A stretch of DNA of 61,729 bases, taken from the NCBI GenBank assembly GCA_964600365.1, contig CAZRJG010000006.1, positions 1-61,729 on the forward strand, given 5' to 3'. This DNA is from GCA-020352575 sp964600365 (GTDB taxonomy: Bacteria; Actinomycetota; Acidimicrobiia; Spongiisociales; JAENVV01). Of the stretch, positions 1 to 8,435 are shown one piece after another. Numbering within the stretch: position 1 is the first letter of the stretch; each line of letters opens with the position of its first letter. The notes under the pieces are model-generated. The model saw nothing but the letters and a program-made list of their open reading frames with translations, was not told the DNA's origin and searched no databases. The translations under genes and the position numbers were made by a program.

Positions 1-1
1 A

Positions 2-235
2 CGTGGCTTCGGCGAGATGAATCGCCACGAGTACGAACGGATGCGCGGGCCCGGGGGTTCGCTCGTTCTGGGGAGCCCCGGGACCGTCGCCGCGAAGATC
101 CTCCGTTGGCGGGACGTGCTCGGGGTCAGCCGATTCATGCTCCACATGAGCGTCGGGACGATGCCCCACGACCAGGTCCTTGCGTGCATCGAACGGCTGG
201 GCCAAGAGGTCGCGCCCCTCGTACGCAGCGCGTAG
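2..235 (+). CDS. LLM-class flavin-dependent oxidoreductase, C-terminal fragment
   Basis: The gene is cut by the left edge of the window; only about the last 77 residues are present, and the reading frame is open from base 2. The visible part ends with GSPGTVAAKIL, FMLHMSVGTMPHDQVL and IERLGQEVAPLV, the usual C-terminal end of luciferase-like monooxygenases that use reduced FMN or F420, where a helix follows the barrel and closes with an EVAP motif. The substrate cannot be told. No operon partner is visible, because the next gene starts about 170 bases downstream with its own ribosome site. Confidence 0.75.
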   Translation, partial: RGFGEMNRHEYERMRGPGGSLVLGSPGTVAAKILRWRDVLGVSRFMLHMSVGTMPHDQVLACIERLGQEVAPLVRSA

Positions 236-402
236 TTGCGCACCACATCGCAAGTACGGGCGTGACGGCGTCACGATCGGCTGACCCCGAGGCGACCCCG
301 ATGGGGTCCGGGGACCATCAGGGTCATTCCTCATGGTGCGTTCGGGTGCGAAGAGGGACGATGTCGCCCGATAACGGACACCACTCGAGGGAAGGCACCA
401 CC

Positions 403-1170
403 ATGCACCGTTCGCTCCCCATCACAGATCGATCCCGACTCGGCACCGTCGCTGTCGCCCTCGCCGTCACGCTCATGCTCTCGGCCTGCACCGGCTGGTC
501 GTTCGACCTGAATGATGAGATCGTTGGCTCGGGCGACGTCGTGACCCAGGTGCGCAGCGCCGACGGATTCGATCGCATCGACTTCCGGGCCTTCGGCACC
601 GTGGAGATCTCCCAGGGCGACGATGAATCGCTCACCGTCCGGGGTGACGACAACCTCCTCTCCCGCATCCACACGTTCGTCGAGGACGACACGCTCGTCG
701 TCGAGATCGAGGACGGCATCGTCCCGATCCCGAGCGACGGCTTCCGCTACGAGATCAGGGTCGTCGACCTCGAGGGGCTCGAAGTGTCCGGTGCTGGCCG
801 GGTCACCCTCGACGGCTTCCGCGGCGACGCACTCGGCGTGGATTTCTCCGGGGCCGGCGACATCGACCTCGTGAACCTCGACCTCGACGTCCTCGACGTC
901 TCCTTCTCCGGGGCGGGAACGATGTACGCATCAGGCCGGGCCGACGCCCATGAGGCGAACCTCTCGGGAGCCGGCGACTACGACGCCGGTGCCCTCGCCA
1001 CCCGCACCACGAGCATCTCCTCGAGCGGGGCTGGCTCCGCCGAGGTCTGGGCCACCGTCGACCTCGAGATCGACGCCAGCGGCGTGGGTCGGGTGCGGTA
1101 CTGGGGCTCCCCGAACACCGAGATCACCTCCTCAGGCATCGGCGGAATCGACGAACTCGGCGACAAGTAG
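403..1170 (+). CDS. Head-GIN (DUF2807) lipoprotein
   Basis: This is a 255-residue predicted exported lipoprotein. The start at 403 gives a basic N-terminus, a hydrophobic helix and the lipobox LSAC near residue 29. The mature part, from about residue 45, consists of short repeated beta units with recurring SGAG and SGVG turns (FSGAGDI, FSGAGTM, LSGAGDY, SSGAGSA), typical of the putative auto-transporter adhesin / head-GIN fold DUF2807. The reading frame is open further upstream, but those residues are Arg/Pro-rich and unlike protein. The function of the family is not known; cell-envelope surface placement is inferred. Confidence 0.8.
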   Translation: MHRSLPITDRSRLGTVAVALAVTLMLSACTGWSFDLNDEIVGSGDVVTQVRSADGFDRIDFRAFGTVEISQGDDESLTVRGDDNLLSRIHTFVEDDTLVVEIEDGIVPIPSDGFRYEIRVVDLEGLEVSGAGRVTLDGFRGDALGVDFSGAGDIDLVNLDLDVLDVSFSGAGTMYASGRADAHEANLSGAGDYDAGALATRTTSISSSGAGSAEVWATVDLEIDASGVGRVRYWGSPNTEITSSGIGGIDELGDK

Positions 1171-1220
1171 CGGCCAAGAACAGGCCTGTTTCACCGACAC
1201 CCCTCCTCCTGTCGTTCCTA

Positions 1221-1260
1221 CCCTCCTTCCCGACGAGGAACCTCTCGTCGGGAAGGAGGG
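1221..1260 (+). promoter_or_regulatory. 17-bp perfect hairpin sequestering the downstream ribosome site
   Basis: The arms CCCTCCTTCCCGACGAG (1221-1237) and CTCGTCGGGAAGGAGGG (1244-1260) are exact reverse complements around a 6-base loop, GAACCT. The right arm contains the GGAAGGAGGG Shine-Dalgarno of the gene that starts at 1265, so folding would mask it. No U-run follows. It may be a translational switch, a terminator for the lipoprotein gene before it, or both. Confidence 0.6.
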
Positions 1261-1264
1261 TGCC

Positions 1265-2446
1265 ATGCTTGGCACCGCATCAGCGCCAGTTCGGCTGCTG
1301 TATCGATCAGCCCTGATCATCTTCCTGGTGACGATCGTCATCGGGATCCTGAACGGGATCGACGTCTGGGAGCCCTCGAGGGAACTCCTGCTCACCCACG
1401 TGCACGCAGGCACACTCGGCTGGATCACACTCGCGATCATCGGATTCGCGATCTCCATGTTCGAGGGTGATCGTCGTGATGACCCCGGGACGATGCGCCT
1501 CGCGCAGGCGGCGGTCGGGGCGACCGTGCTCTACATGGTCGCATTTGCCACCGGAACCGGGATCTTCCGGCCCATTGCCGGGACCCTCGAGCTCCTCGCA
1601 ATCGTGTGGGCCCTTGCGTGGGTGGTGGGCCGTTGGAGGTCGTCACCGCGGACCATCGCGGGGCTCTCGATGATGCTCGCCATGGTGTCGCTCACCATCG
1701 GAGCCGTCCTCGGCGTGCTCCTCGGCCTCTTCATCGCCAATGGCGAGCTCCCCGGGATGGACGCCGAGACGGCCGGATCGCTGGCCGGGGCCCATCCGCC
1801 CGCCATGCTCGTCGGCTACCTCATCCTTGCCGTGATGGCCGTCACCGAGTGGCAACTCGCGGATCGCCCACAGGCCTCCTCGGAGTCGAGGGCGGGGCTC
1901 GTGATGGCAGTTGGGCTCTTCCTCGCAGGGGTGGCCTTCAACCTCGCGTTCATCCTCGACATCGACGCCCTCATCCAGGTTGCGACGCTCCTCGAGGTCA
2001 TCGGCGTGGCGATCTTCGTCGTGCGGATGTGGGGGAACATCGCCCCCGCAGCCTGGAGGGACGCATCGAAGGCGTACCCACAGCTCGCAACCGTCTGGTT
2101 GGCTGCAGGCGTCGGACTTCTCGTGTACCTCGTCCAACTCTTCATCTCCGGGGCAGTGGATCCCGAGGCCGGCGAGGGGACCAACATCCTCATCGCCTTC
2201 GACCACACGATGTTCATGGGCGCCACGACCAACGCCTTGTTCGGCGCAGTGGGTGCGGGGGCGCTGGCCTCAGCGACGCGACGCGGCGTGATGTACGGCG
2301 TGAACCTCGGGCTCGTCGTGTTCGTGATCGGACTCCTCGCCGACTCGACGGCCCTGAAGATGATCGGCTCGCCGGTGATGGGCCTCGCCCTCCTGTGGGG
2401 CATCTACTCGATCCTCACCTCGAAGGACAACCACTCGACCGCGTGA
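1265..2446 (+). CDS. Multi-pass membrane protein with conserved His motifs, heme-copper oxidase/NnrS-like
   Basis: This 393-residue protein is almost entirely transmembrane, with about 11-12 helices. The start at 1265 follows GGAAGGAGGG directly. Histidines sit inside helices in HVHAGTLGWIT (near residue 38), AGAHPPAMLVGY (near residue 180) and FDHTMFMG (near residue 315), reminiscent of heme and metal ligands in NnrS and in subunit I of heme-copper oxidases. The gene overlaps the cytochrome c lipoprotein downstream by GTGA, so the two are probably translated together and may form a membrane redox unit. No close family name can be assigned; a metal or NO-related role is inference. Confidence 0.5.
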   Translation: MLGTASAPVRLLYRSALIIFLVTIVIGILNGIDVWEPSRELLLTHVHAGTLGWITLAIIGFAISMFEGDRRDDPGTMRLAQAAVGATVLYMVAFATGTGIFRPIAGTLELLAIVWALAWVVGRWRSSPRTIAGLSMMLAMVSLTIGAVLGVLLGLFIANGELPGMDAETAGSLAGAHPPAMLVGYLILAVMAVTEWQLADRPQASSESRAGLVMAVGLFLAGVAFNLAFILDIDALIQVATLLEVIGVAIFVVRMWGNIAPAAWRDASKAYPQLATVWLAAGVGLLVYLVQLFISGAVDPEAGEGTNILIAFDHTMFMGATTNALFGAVGAGALASATRRGVMYGVNLGLVVFVIGLLADSTALKMIGSPVMGLALLWGIYSILTSKDNHSTA

Positions 2447-2841
2447 GGAACGCAGTCATCTCTGCGATGGTGGCCCTGCTGGTGAGCGCATGCGCACCAG
2501 CAGGGCCCACCGACGACAACTACATCGCCGGGCGGACCACCTACCGGACCTGCGCCCAGTGCCATGGCACCTCCGGGGAGGGCGGGGTCGGACGCGCGCT
2601 CGACCATGTGAGGGAGACGTTCCCTGACTGCGACGACCACATCGAATGGATCTCGCTGGGCTCCCAGGGGTGGAAGGAGACCCACGGGGCCACCTATGGG
2701 GCGACAGGCGTTCCGATCGAAGGCGCGATGCCAGCGTTCGACCACCTCAACCGCCTCGAACTCGCTCGCGTCGCGGTGTACGAGCGGGTGAGATTCGGGG
2801 GTGGCGACCTCGACGATGAGCTCGCCGCCTGCGGGTTCTGA
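2443..2841 (+). CDS. Small c-type cytochrome lipoprotein
   Basis: This is a 132-residue protein with a GTG start that overlaps the preceding stop (GTGA). A short signal ends in the lipobox LVSAC near residue 14. The heme-binding site is CAQCHG near residues 33-38. A methionine in GAMPAFDHL near residue 92 is a likely sixth ligand, and the domain closes with a typical helix (RLELARVAVYERVRFGG). It is predicted to be a membrane-anchored extracellular electron carrier that serves the His-rich membrane protein encoded just upstream. Confidence 0.75.
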   Translation: MRNAVISAMVALLVSACAPAGPTDDNYIAGRTTYRTCAQCHGTSGEGGVGRALDHVRETFPDCDDHIEWISLGSQGWKETHGATYGATGVPIEGAMPAFDHLNRLELARVAVYERVRFGGGDLDDELAACGF

Positions 2842-2901
2842 CCACATCGAGCCGGCCGCTCCCTGAGCGCTCGACCCGGGGGTCCCTACACTCCCGGCAC
2901 C

Positions 2902-4815
2902 GTGGAGACCTTCACCGCCGCCATCGCGTTCGCCATCCTCTGCCTCGGCTCATGGATGATCGGGAAGGGCTTCAAGGCGCTCCGACTCCCCACGATCACC
3001 GGGTACCTGTTCGCCGGCGCCGTCGCAGGATCGTTCGGCGTGCAGATGCTCTCCTCGTCCGACGCCGAGCGGCTCCGCTTCGTCGACGAGATCTCACTGG
3101 CGGTCATCGCGTTCGTCGCGGGTTCGGAGTTGTACCTGAAGGAGATCAAACCCCGTCTGAAGCCGATTCTCTCGACCGCCGGCGGGATCCTCGTTGTCGC
3201 GTTCGTACTCCTGTCTGGCGCCCTCTACCTCCTGACCGAGGTCCTCTCGTTCACCTCTGAGTACTCGCCCGCAGCACGGCTCGCCACGGCGCTCCTCGGT
3301 GGCGCCGTCCTCCTCGCCCTCTCCCCACCGTCCACGATCGCGGTGATCAAGGAGGTCCGCGCCCGCGGGCCGTTCACCCGAACCGCACTCGGGGTGACGG
3401 TGCTCATGGACGTGGCGATCATCGTGTTGTTCGCCGTCATGACGTCGATCGCCGCTGCGCTCCTCACCGACGCAACCCTCAACCTCGGGTTCATCGGCCT
3501 CCTCCTCCTCGACCTCGGGTCGGCCGTTGGCATCGGCATCACGAGTGGCTTCATCCTCCAACGGCTGCTCGGACTGCGCGCACCCCACCTCGTCAAGATC
3601 GGGGCGATCCTCGCCCTCGGGTTCGGCATCTACGAGCTCGCCGACTTCGTGGGCGAGTGGAGCATCGGAGTACTCGGGTTCGAGGTGTACATCGAGCCGC
3701 TCCTCATCGCCCTCATCGCCGGGTTCTTCGTGACGAACTTCACGCGCTTCCGGATCGAGTTCGAGTCCCTGCTCCACGACGTCGGACCCACCGTGTACGT
3801 GGCCTTCTTCACCATCACGGGCTTGGCGCTCAAGCTCGACGTCCTCTGGGCAACGCTCCCGGTCGCCCTGGCGCTCTTCGCCGTGCGGGTCGTAGGGATC
3901 GGCGTCGGCTCGGTGGTCGGGACCTCGCTCGCCGGAGAGTCGCGGCAGGTGCGCACGACGTCATGGATGGCGTTCATCACGCAAGCGGGCATCGCCCTCG
4001 GCCTCGCCCGCGAGGTCGCAGTGCAGTTCCCCGACCTCGGAGATGCCTTCGCCACTCTGATCATCTCCGTCGTGGTCATCAACGAGGTCGTCGGCCCCCT
4101 CTTCCTGAGAGCGGGCCTCAAGCGGGTGGGCGAAGCCCATCTCCCCGAGTCGGAGGCCGAAGAGACCGGCAAGGCGGTGATCTTCGGCGTCGAGGGCCAG
4201 TCGATCGCACTCGCCCGGGCACTCATGCGTGACGGGTGGGAGGTGGTCGCCGTGGACACCGACGCAGCACAGATAGCGCGCATATCGGCCTCCGATGTCG
4301 AGGAAGTGCACGTCGCGAACCTCGATGATGCCACCCTGGACGGCATCATCGACGCTGAGACCGCAGCGGTGGTGGCGATGCTCGCCGACGATGGCGCGAA
4401 CCGCCGCGTCCTCCAGTTCGCCATCGAACGACGGGGCATCGATCGGCTCGTCGCCCGACCGGCCGAGGGTGCCCACGCTGCCGAACTCGCCGAGCTCGGG
4501 GCCTTCATCGTGGACCCGGGGCTCGCCATGGTCACACTCCTCGAGCAGGCCGTGCAGGCTCCACAGTCGACCGCCCTCTTCCTCCGACAGGACCCCGATC
4601 GCGAGGTCGTCCAGATCACGATCACGAACCCCGATGTCCACGGCCTCCCCGTCAGGGACCTCCGACTGCCGTTGGACGTCCTGGTGCTCGAGGTCCAGCG
4701 GGGCGAAACCACCGTGCTCGTCTCGGGGTCGACCGTGTTCCGCAACGGCGACCAGGTGACCCTGATCGCCGAGCGCGGTTCCCTCGAAGAGGTGCTCCTC
4801 CGCCTGAGCCGCTGA
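2902..4815 (+). CDS. CPA2-family cation:proton antiporter with TrkA domains (Kef/Ybal type)
   Basis: This is a 637-residue monovalent cation antiporter. Residues 1-390 form about 12 membrane helices with the Na/H exchanger fold. A TrkA-N (RCK) Rossmann domain follows from about residue 420 (VIFGVEGQSIALARAL, then VVAVDTD), where the usual GxGxxG is GVEGQS. A TrkA-C domain occupies about residues 565-637. Such proteins exchange K+ or Na+ for H+ and are gated by nucleotides. The GTG at 2902 is the only start that keeps the first helix intact. The gene stands alone, with a short gap before marC. Confidence 0.85.
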   Translation: METFTAAIAFAILCLGSWMIGKGFKALRLPTITGYLFAGAVAGSFGVQMLSSSDAERLRFVDEISLAVIAFVAGSELYLKEIKPRLKPILSTAGGILVVAFVLLSGALYLLTEVLSFTSEYSPAARLATALLGGAVLLALSPPSTIAVIKEVRARGPFTRTALGVTVLMDVAIIVLFAVMTSIAAALLTDATLNLGFIGLLLLDLGSAVGIGITSGFILQRLLGLRAPHLVKIGAILALGFGIYELADFVGEWSIGVLGFEVYIEPLLIALIAGFFVTNFTRFRIEFESLLHDVGPTVYVAFFTITGLALKLDVLWATLPVALALFAVRVVGIGVGSVVGTSLAGESRQVRTTSWMAFITQAGIALGLAREVAVQFPDLGDAFATLIISVVVINEVVGPLFLRAGLKRVGEAHLPESEAEETGKAVIFGVEGQSIALARALMRDGWEVVAVDTDAAQIARISASDVEEVHVANLDDATLDGIIDAETAAVVAMLADDGANRRVLQFAIERRGIDRLVARPAEGAHAAELAELGAFIVDPGLAMVTLLEQAVQAPQSTALFLRQDPDREVVQITITNPDVHGLPVRDLRLPLDVLVLEVQRGETTVLVSGSTVFRNGDQVTLIAERGSLEEVLLRLSR

Positions 4816-4846
4816 GTGCCACCCGATCAGGTAGCGTCGCGACCCC

Positions 4847-5458
4847 GTGGATGCCACATTCGCCATCAGTGCCTTCGTCACGCTGTTCGTGATCATCGAT
4901 CCGATCGGCCTGGCGCCGCTCTTCATCGCCCTCACCCAGGGGGATGGCCCCGCGCGCCGGCGGACGATTGCCTTGCGCGCAGCGCTCACGGGGTTCGGAA
5001 TCCTGCTCGTCTTCGGACTCGTGGGGGAGGCACTCCTCGAGGCGATCGGGATCAGCGTGGCTGCGTTCCGGATCGCCGGTGGCCTCCTCCTCTTCGCCAC
5101 CGCATTCGAGATGCTCTTCGAGATCCGCACCAAGCGCCGCGAGGGGCAGGCCGAGGGGCGACCCGACCCATCGGTCTTCCCCCTCGCCACGCCACTCCTC
5201 GCCGGGCCGGGCTCCATCACCTCGGTCATCCTGCTCGCCGGAGCCGACGGGCTCACGAGCGCGGGCGTCGCCGGGGTCTTCGGGATCATGGCGGTGATCG
5301 TCGGGTTCGTGCTCGTGGCCTTCCTCTCGGCGAACGCCATCGAACGGGCGCTCACGAAGACGGGGATCCAGGTGTTCACCCGGGTCCTGGGCATGCTGCT
5401 CGCCGCACTCTCGGTGCAGTTCGTCATCGACGGCATCCGTTCGGCGTTCCCTGGATGA
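4847..5458 (+). CDS. MarC/UPF0056 family integral membrane protein
   Basis: This is a 203-residue protein with six predicted helices. It contains the family hallmarks FVIIDPIGLAPLF in the first helix, FRIAGGLLLF, and PLLAGPGSITSVIL. Members resemble small-molecule exporters, but their substrate is unproven despite the old link to multiple antibiotic resistance. The GTG start lies about 30 bases after the antiporter stop. The stop overlaps the next start as ATGA, so it is co-translated with the EamA transporter that follows. Confidence 0.85.
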   Translation: MDATFAISAFVTLFVIIDPIGLAPLFIALTQGDGPARRRTIALRAALTGFGILLVFGLVGEALLEAIGISVAAFRIAGGLLLFATAFEMLFEIRTKRREGQAEGRPDPSVFPLATPLLAGPGSITSVILLAGADGLTSAGVAGVFGIMAVIVGFVLVAFLSANAIERALTKTGIQVFTRVLGMLLAALSVQFVIDGIRSAFPG

Positions 5459-6360
5459 GCGCCCGGTTCCTTTCCACGGCGGACGGGACCCACAATGGCC
5501 ACTTCGGTCCGACCGAGTGGGCCATGCTCTCGTTCAACGCCGTCGTGTGGGGTTCGTCGTTCCTGCTGATCGCCATCAGCATCGAGTCCCTCACACCGGG
5601 CATGGTGGGATGGGCCCGGCTCACCTTGAGCGCCTCCTGCCTGGCCCTCCTCCCTCGTGCGAGGAAGCGGATCGAGCGGGAGGATTGGAAACCGCTCGCG
5701 GTGGTCGCCCTCGCTGGGAACGCCGGCCCGGCGCTCTTCTTCGCGTTCGCGGAGCAGACCGTTCCCAGCTCGATCGCAGGAATGCTCACCTCTGCCGTCC
5801 CTATCGTGACCGCCGCCATCGCGTTCGCCCTCGGCATTCGTTCCATCACCAACCGGCACGTGGCCGGCCTCGTCGGGGGCTTCGTCGGCGTGGTCCTCAT
5901 CGGGATCCCCTCCCTCACCGGGGGGCGGCCAGCGACACTCGGCATCGTGCTCGTCCTACTGGGGGTCCTCGGCTACGCGATCACGAACAACGTGCTCGTG
6001 CCGCTCACACAGAAGTACGGCGGCCTCCCGGTGACGATGTGGGCCCAGGCCGTCGGGGCGACCGCCCTCATCCCGTTCGGCGCATGGGACCTCTCCGGCA
6101 ACGAGTGGGAGGGCCGCTCCCTCCTCGCCCTGGCGGCGCTCGGCCTTCTCTCCACGGGCATCGCGCGAGTGGTCCATGCCAACCTGGGCGCACGGGTGGG
6201 CGCTCCACGGGCAGCGATCATCGGGTACCTGCTGCCAACCGTGGCGCTCGTCGTCGGTGTCGGGTTCGGCGGCGAGTCCGTGACACCGCTCGAGGTGGGG
6301 GGCCTCGGCGTGGTCCTGGTGAGTGCGTTCCTCCTCAGCCGGGCGACCCGTCGGCCCTAG
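5455..6360 (+). CDS. EamA/DMT-family transporter
   Basis: This is a 301-residue protein with ten predicted helices arranged as two EamA repeats (about residues 20-150 and 165-297). It is a member of the drug/metabolite transporter superfamily, whose members move amino acids, metabolites or toxic compounds. The start ATG at 5455 overlaps the marC stop. Longer in-frame upstream sequence is Arg-rich shadow. The stop overlaps the convergent methyltransferase stop by four bases, so there is no room for a separate terminator. Confidence 0.85.
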   Translation: MSARFLSTADGTHNGHFGPTEWAMLSFNAVVWGSSFLLIAISIESLTPGMVGWARLTLSASCLALLPRARKRIEREDWKPLAVVALAGNAGPALFFAFAEQTVPSSIAGMLTSAVPIVTAAIAFALGIRSITNRHVAGLVGGFVGVVLIGIPSLTGGRPATLGIVLVLLGVLGYAITNNVLVPLTQKYGGLPVTMWAQAVGATALIPFGAWDLSGNEWEGRSLLALAALGLLSTGIARVVHANLGARVGAPRAAIIGYLLPTVALVVGVGFGGESVTPLEVGGLGVVLVSAFLLSRATRRP

Positions 6361-7004
6361 CGGCGCACCGCGATGGCAAGCCCGTCATGGGCCTTGTCGT
6401 CCATCGTTTGGAGGATCGTGGCGTCGATCCGGCCGTCCGAGGCAAGCCTCCGGTTGAACCGATCCATCGCAATGTCATCATCGCGCTCGGGGGCAACCAC
6501 ACGCCCTCGTCGAACCACGTTGTCACCGACGATGAGTCCACCCGACCGCGTGAGGCGGATCGCCTCTTCGAGGTAGGCCGGATAGCCCTCCTTGTCGGCA
6601 TCGATGAAGACGAGGTCGAACGGTCCCTCGAGTGCGGGCAGCGTCTCCCTGGCATCCCCCACGAGGACCTCGACCCGGTCATCGAGCCCGGCTCGCGCGA
6701 GGTTCGCCCGAGCCACCGACGCGTGCACGGGTGACGCCTCCAGCCCCACGAGGCTGCCACCGGCCGGAAGCGCACGGGCCAGCCAGATGGCCGAATAGCC
6801 CGCGAGCACACCGATCTCGAGGATGCGACGCGCCCCCACGGCCCTGGCGAGGATCTCCAGCGTTCGGCCGTACATGGGCGAGACCTGGATCTCGGGCATC
6901 CCTGCCTCAGCGGTTGCCTTGATCGTGTGGGCAAGCTCCGGGTCGTCGGGGACGAAGAGCGACTGGAGGTACGCATCGACGGAGCTGAACACGTCTCGAC
7001 TCAT
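6357..7004 (-). CDS. Class I SAM-dependent O-methyltransferase (caffeoyl-CoA OMT type)
   Basis: This 215-residue protein has the length and motif order of the OMT_3 family. The SAM motif is ILEIGVLAGYSAIWLA (residues 61-76), followed by an acidic loop, LVGLEAS, then the metal and substrate region FDLVFIDADKEGY and GGLIVGDNVVRRG. These enzymes transfer methyl groups to catechol-like hydroxyls with a divalent metal. The substrate is not predictable. The gene faces the EamA transporter tail to tail. Confidence 0.85.
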   Translation of the reverse strand: MSRDVFSSVDAYLQSLFVPDDPELAHTIKATAEAGMPEIQVSPMYGRTLEILARAVGARRILEIGVLAGYSAIWLARALPAGGSLVGLEASPVHASVARANLARAGLDDRVEVLVGDARETLPALEGPFDLVFIDADKEGYPAYLEEAIRLTRSGGLIVGDNVVRRGRVVAPERDDDIAMDRFNRRLASDGRIDATILQTMDDKAHDGLAIAVRR

Positions 7005-7054
7005 GCCCCGACCCTATCGGTTCCCCCCGGCGAATCCGGCGTAGCCTTCTCCCC

Positions 7055-7870
7055 ATGGGCACCCGGAAACAACGGGACGCCTTCATCTCGGCGGCGAACC
7101 AACTCGGCCTCTCGTTCATCCGGGGGAGGCCACCGTCCGGCCTCTTCGACAGCCTCACCATGGAGGGGACGGTCGGCGGCTACCGCGTGCGAGTGAGGAC
7201 GATGTCGGGGAGCAACAACAGCAACCGCACCTTCATCGACGTCGAGGCGCCGGGACTCCCCCAGGGGTTGACGGTGAAGCCCCGGACGATCACACGGAAC
7301 ATCGCATGGGCGAGGGGCGGCGTCGAGGTGGGCGACCCGGCATGGGACGACGCGATGTACGCGAACGGACGGGATCGGCGCCGCGTGCTCGCCTGGCTGA
7401 CCGTCGATCGACGACGGGCACTCCTGGCAGCATCGACCCGTGAGTGGGGTCCCACGGTCTTCCTCCAGCGCACCCATCCGCCGACGCTCGCGAAGCAGCG
7501 GGCACGGGTCACCATCCCGAAGTTCCCCGACGATGCGCAGGAGCTCATCCAACCCATTCGCGGGATGATCGCCCTGCTCGACGCGTTGGAACTCGCCGAG
7601 ACCTACCACGTGGCATGGACGTTCGACCAGTCGCCCACCGCCGTCCCCGCCATGCAACTACCGCCCGCAGCGACGCTGAGCGGCGAGATCGTCGACCCGT
7701 TCATCACGGATTCCGGGCCTTCGGGATGGTCGGCGTTCGGCTGGGCGATGGTGGCTGCGATCGCGCTCCTCTGGATCCTCGGCTACGACGGACCTGAGGA
7801 CCTCGCCTGGGTCTCGATCGCCTCGGCGGTCGCCGGCCTCGGCCTCGTGCTCGCGGTGACCCGCCGCTGA
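7055..7870 (+). CDS. Uncharacterised protein with two C-terminal membrane helices
   Basis: This 271-residue protein is not recognised. It has a soluble N-terminal region of about 220 residues with a beta-rich pattern and an FDSLTMEGTVGGYRVRVRT segment. Two hydrophobic helices follow, at about residues 226-244 and 250-268, separated by an acidic loop, and the end is basic. The pattern resembles small membrane-anchored DUF3137-like proteins, but this is a weak similarity. It is transcribed away from the methyltransferase and ends two bases before the convergent downstream gene. Confidence 0.55.
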   Translation: MGTRKQRDAFISAANQLGLSFIRGRPPSGLFDSLTMEGTVGGYRVRVRTMSGSNNSNRTFIDVEAPGLPQGLTVKPRTITRNIAWARGGVEVGDPAWDDAMYANGRDRRRVLAWLTVDRRRALLAASTREWGPTVFLQRTHPPTLAKQRARVTIPKFPDDAQELIQPIRGMIALLDALELAETYHVAWTFDQSPTAVPAMQLPPAATLSGEIVDPFITDSGPSGWSAFGWAMVAAIALLWILGYDGPEDLAWVSIASAVAGLGLVLAVTRR

Positions 7871-7872
7871 CG

Positions 7873-8343
7873 TCAGCGGGTGTCGATTCGCCCACTCAGG
7901 TGGACTTCCCCGGAGGCGATGTCCTGGACCCAGAAGGCGTACAGCCCCGATGGCAGGATGGTCTCGTAGTCGAGCGACTCACCCGCAGGGACCTCACGGA
8001 GCACGGTCCAGTTGCCGAGCCAGTCGAGCTCGCCCGACGGATCAGCTGACTCGATCTCCGAAAGCGAGACGTCCTCGTCGAGGACCTCGATGAAGCCCAC
8101 GAGCATCGGGGTCCCACCAGTGTTCTCGAGCGACACCGTGGACGCCCCGGCGTCCTCGTAGACGGGACCGCAGTAGGAGGCGGCCTCTCCGTCGAAGCCG
8201 ACGGTGGGGCGGGAACACCCGCCGAGGAACCACACCGAACCTGCGATGGCAAGCGCCAGGACCGTGAGGAGCGCGATCCAGGCCGAGGGGGACGGCCCGG
8301 CGTGCACGGGGACCCTCGGCAACTCGATTTCGGGGGAGAGCAT
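7873..8343 (-). CDS. Membrane-anchored small exported protein, unknown function
   Basis: This is a 156-residue protein. The start at 8343 was chosen because a perfect AAGGAGG lies five bases upstream at 8349-8355; an upstream ATG at 8373 has no such site. One hydrophobic helix at about residues 22-44 ends in FLGGC, so it may be a membrane anchor or lipoprotein. The exported part contains YCGPVYEDAG and beta-strand segments reminiscent of small Ig-like modules. The family is unknown. Confidence 0.55.
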   Translation of the reverse strand: MLSPEIELPRVPVHAGPSPSAWIALLTVLALAIAGSVWFLGGCSRPTVGFDGEAASYCGPVYEDAGASTVSLENTGGTPMLVGFIEVLDEDVSLSEIESADPSGELDWLGNWTVLREVPAGESLDYETILPSGLYAFWVQDIASGEVHLSGRIDTR

Positions 8344-8435
8344 GGTGGCCTCCTTCGTCGGTTCCCGACCCACCGGGATCCGACCCCAGCGGGCCGATAC
8401 ACGCGAAGGCTACGCGCGGGGACGCTGCCGTGCCG

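Noticed and set aside
3961..5859. A 632-codon open frame on the minus strand opposite the antiporter, MarC and EamA genes
   Set aside because: It is antisense to three genes with clear family motifs; its own translation is low-complexity and rich in Arg, Gly, Asp and Ser without any recognisable motif. Long shadow frames are expected at this G+C.
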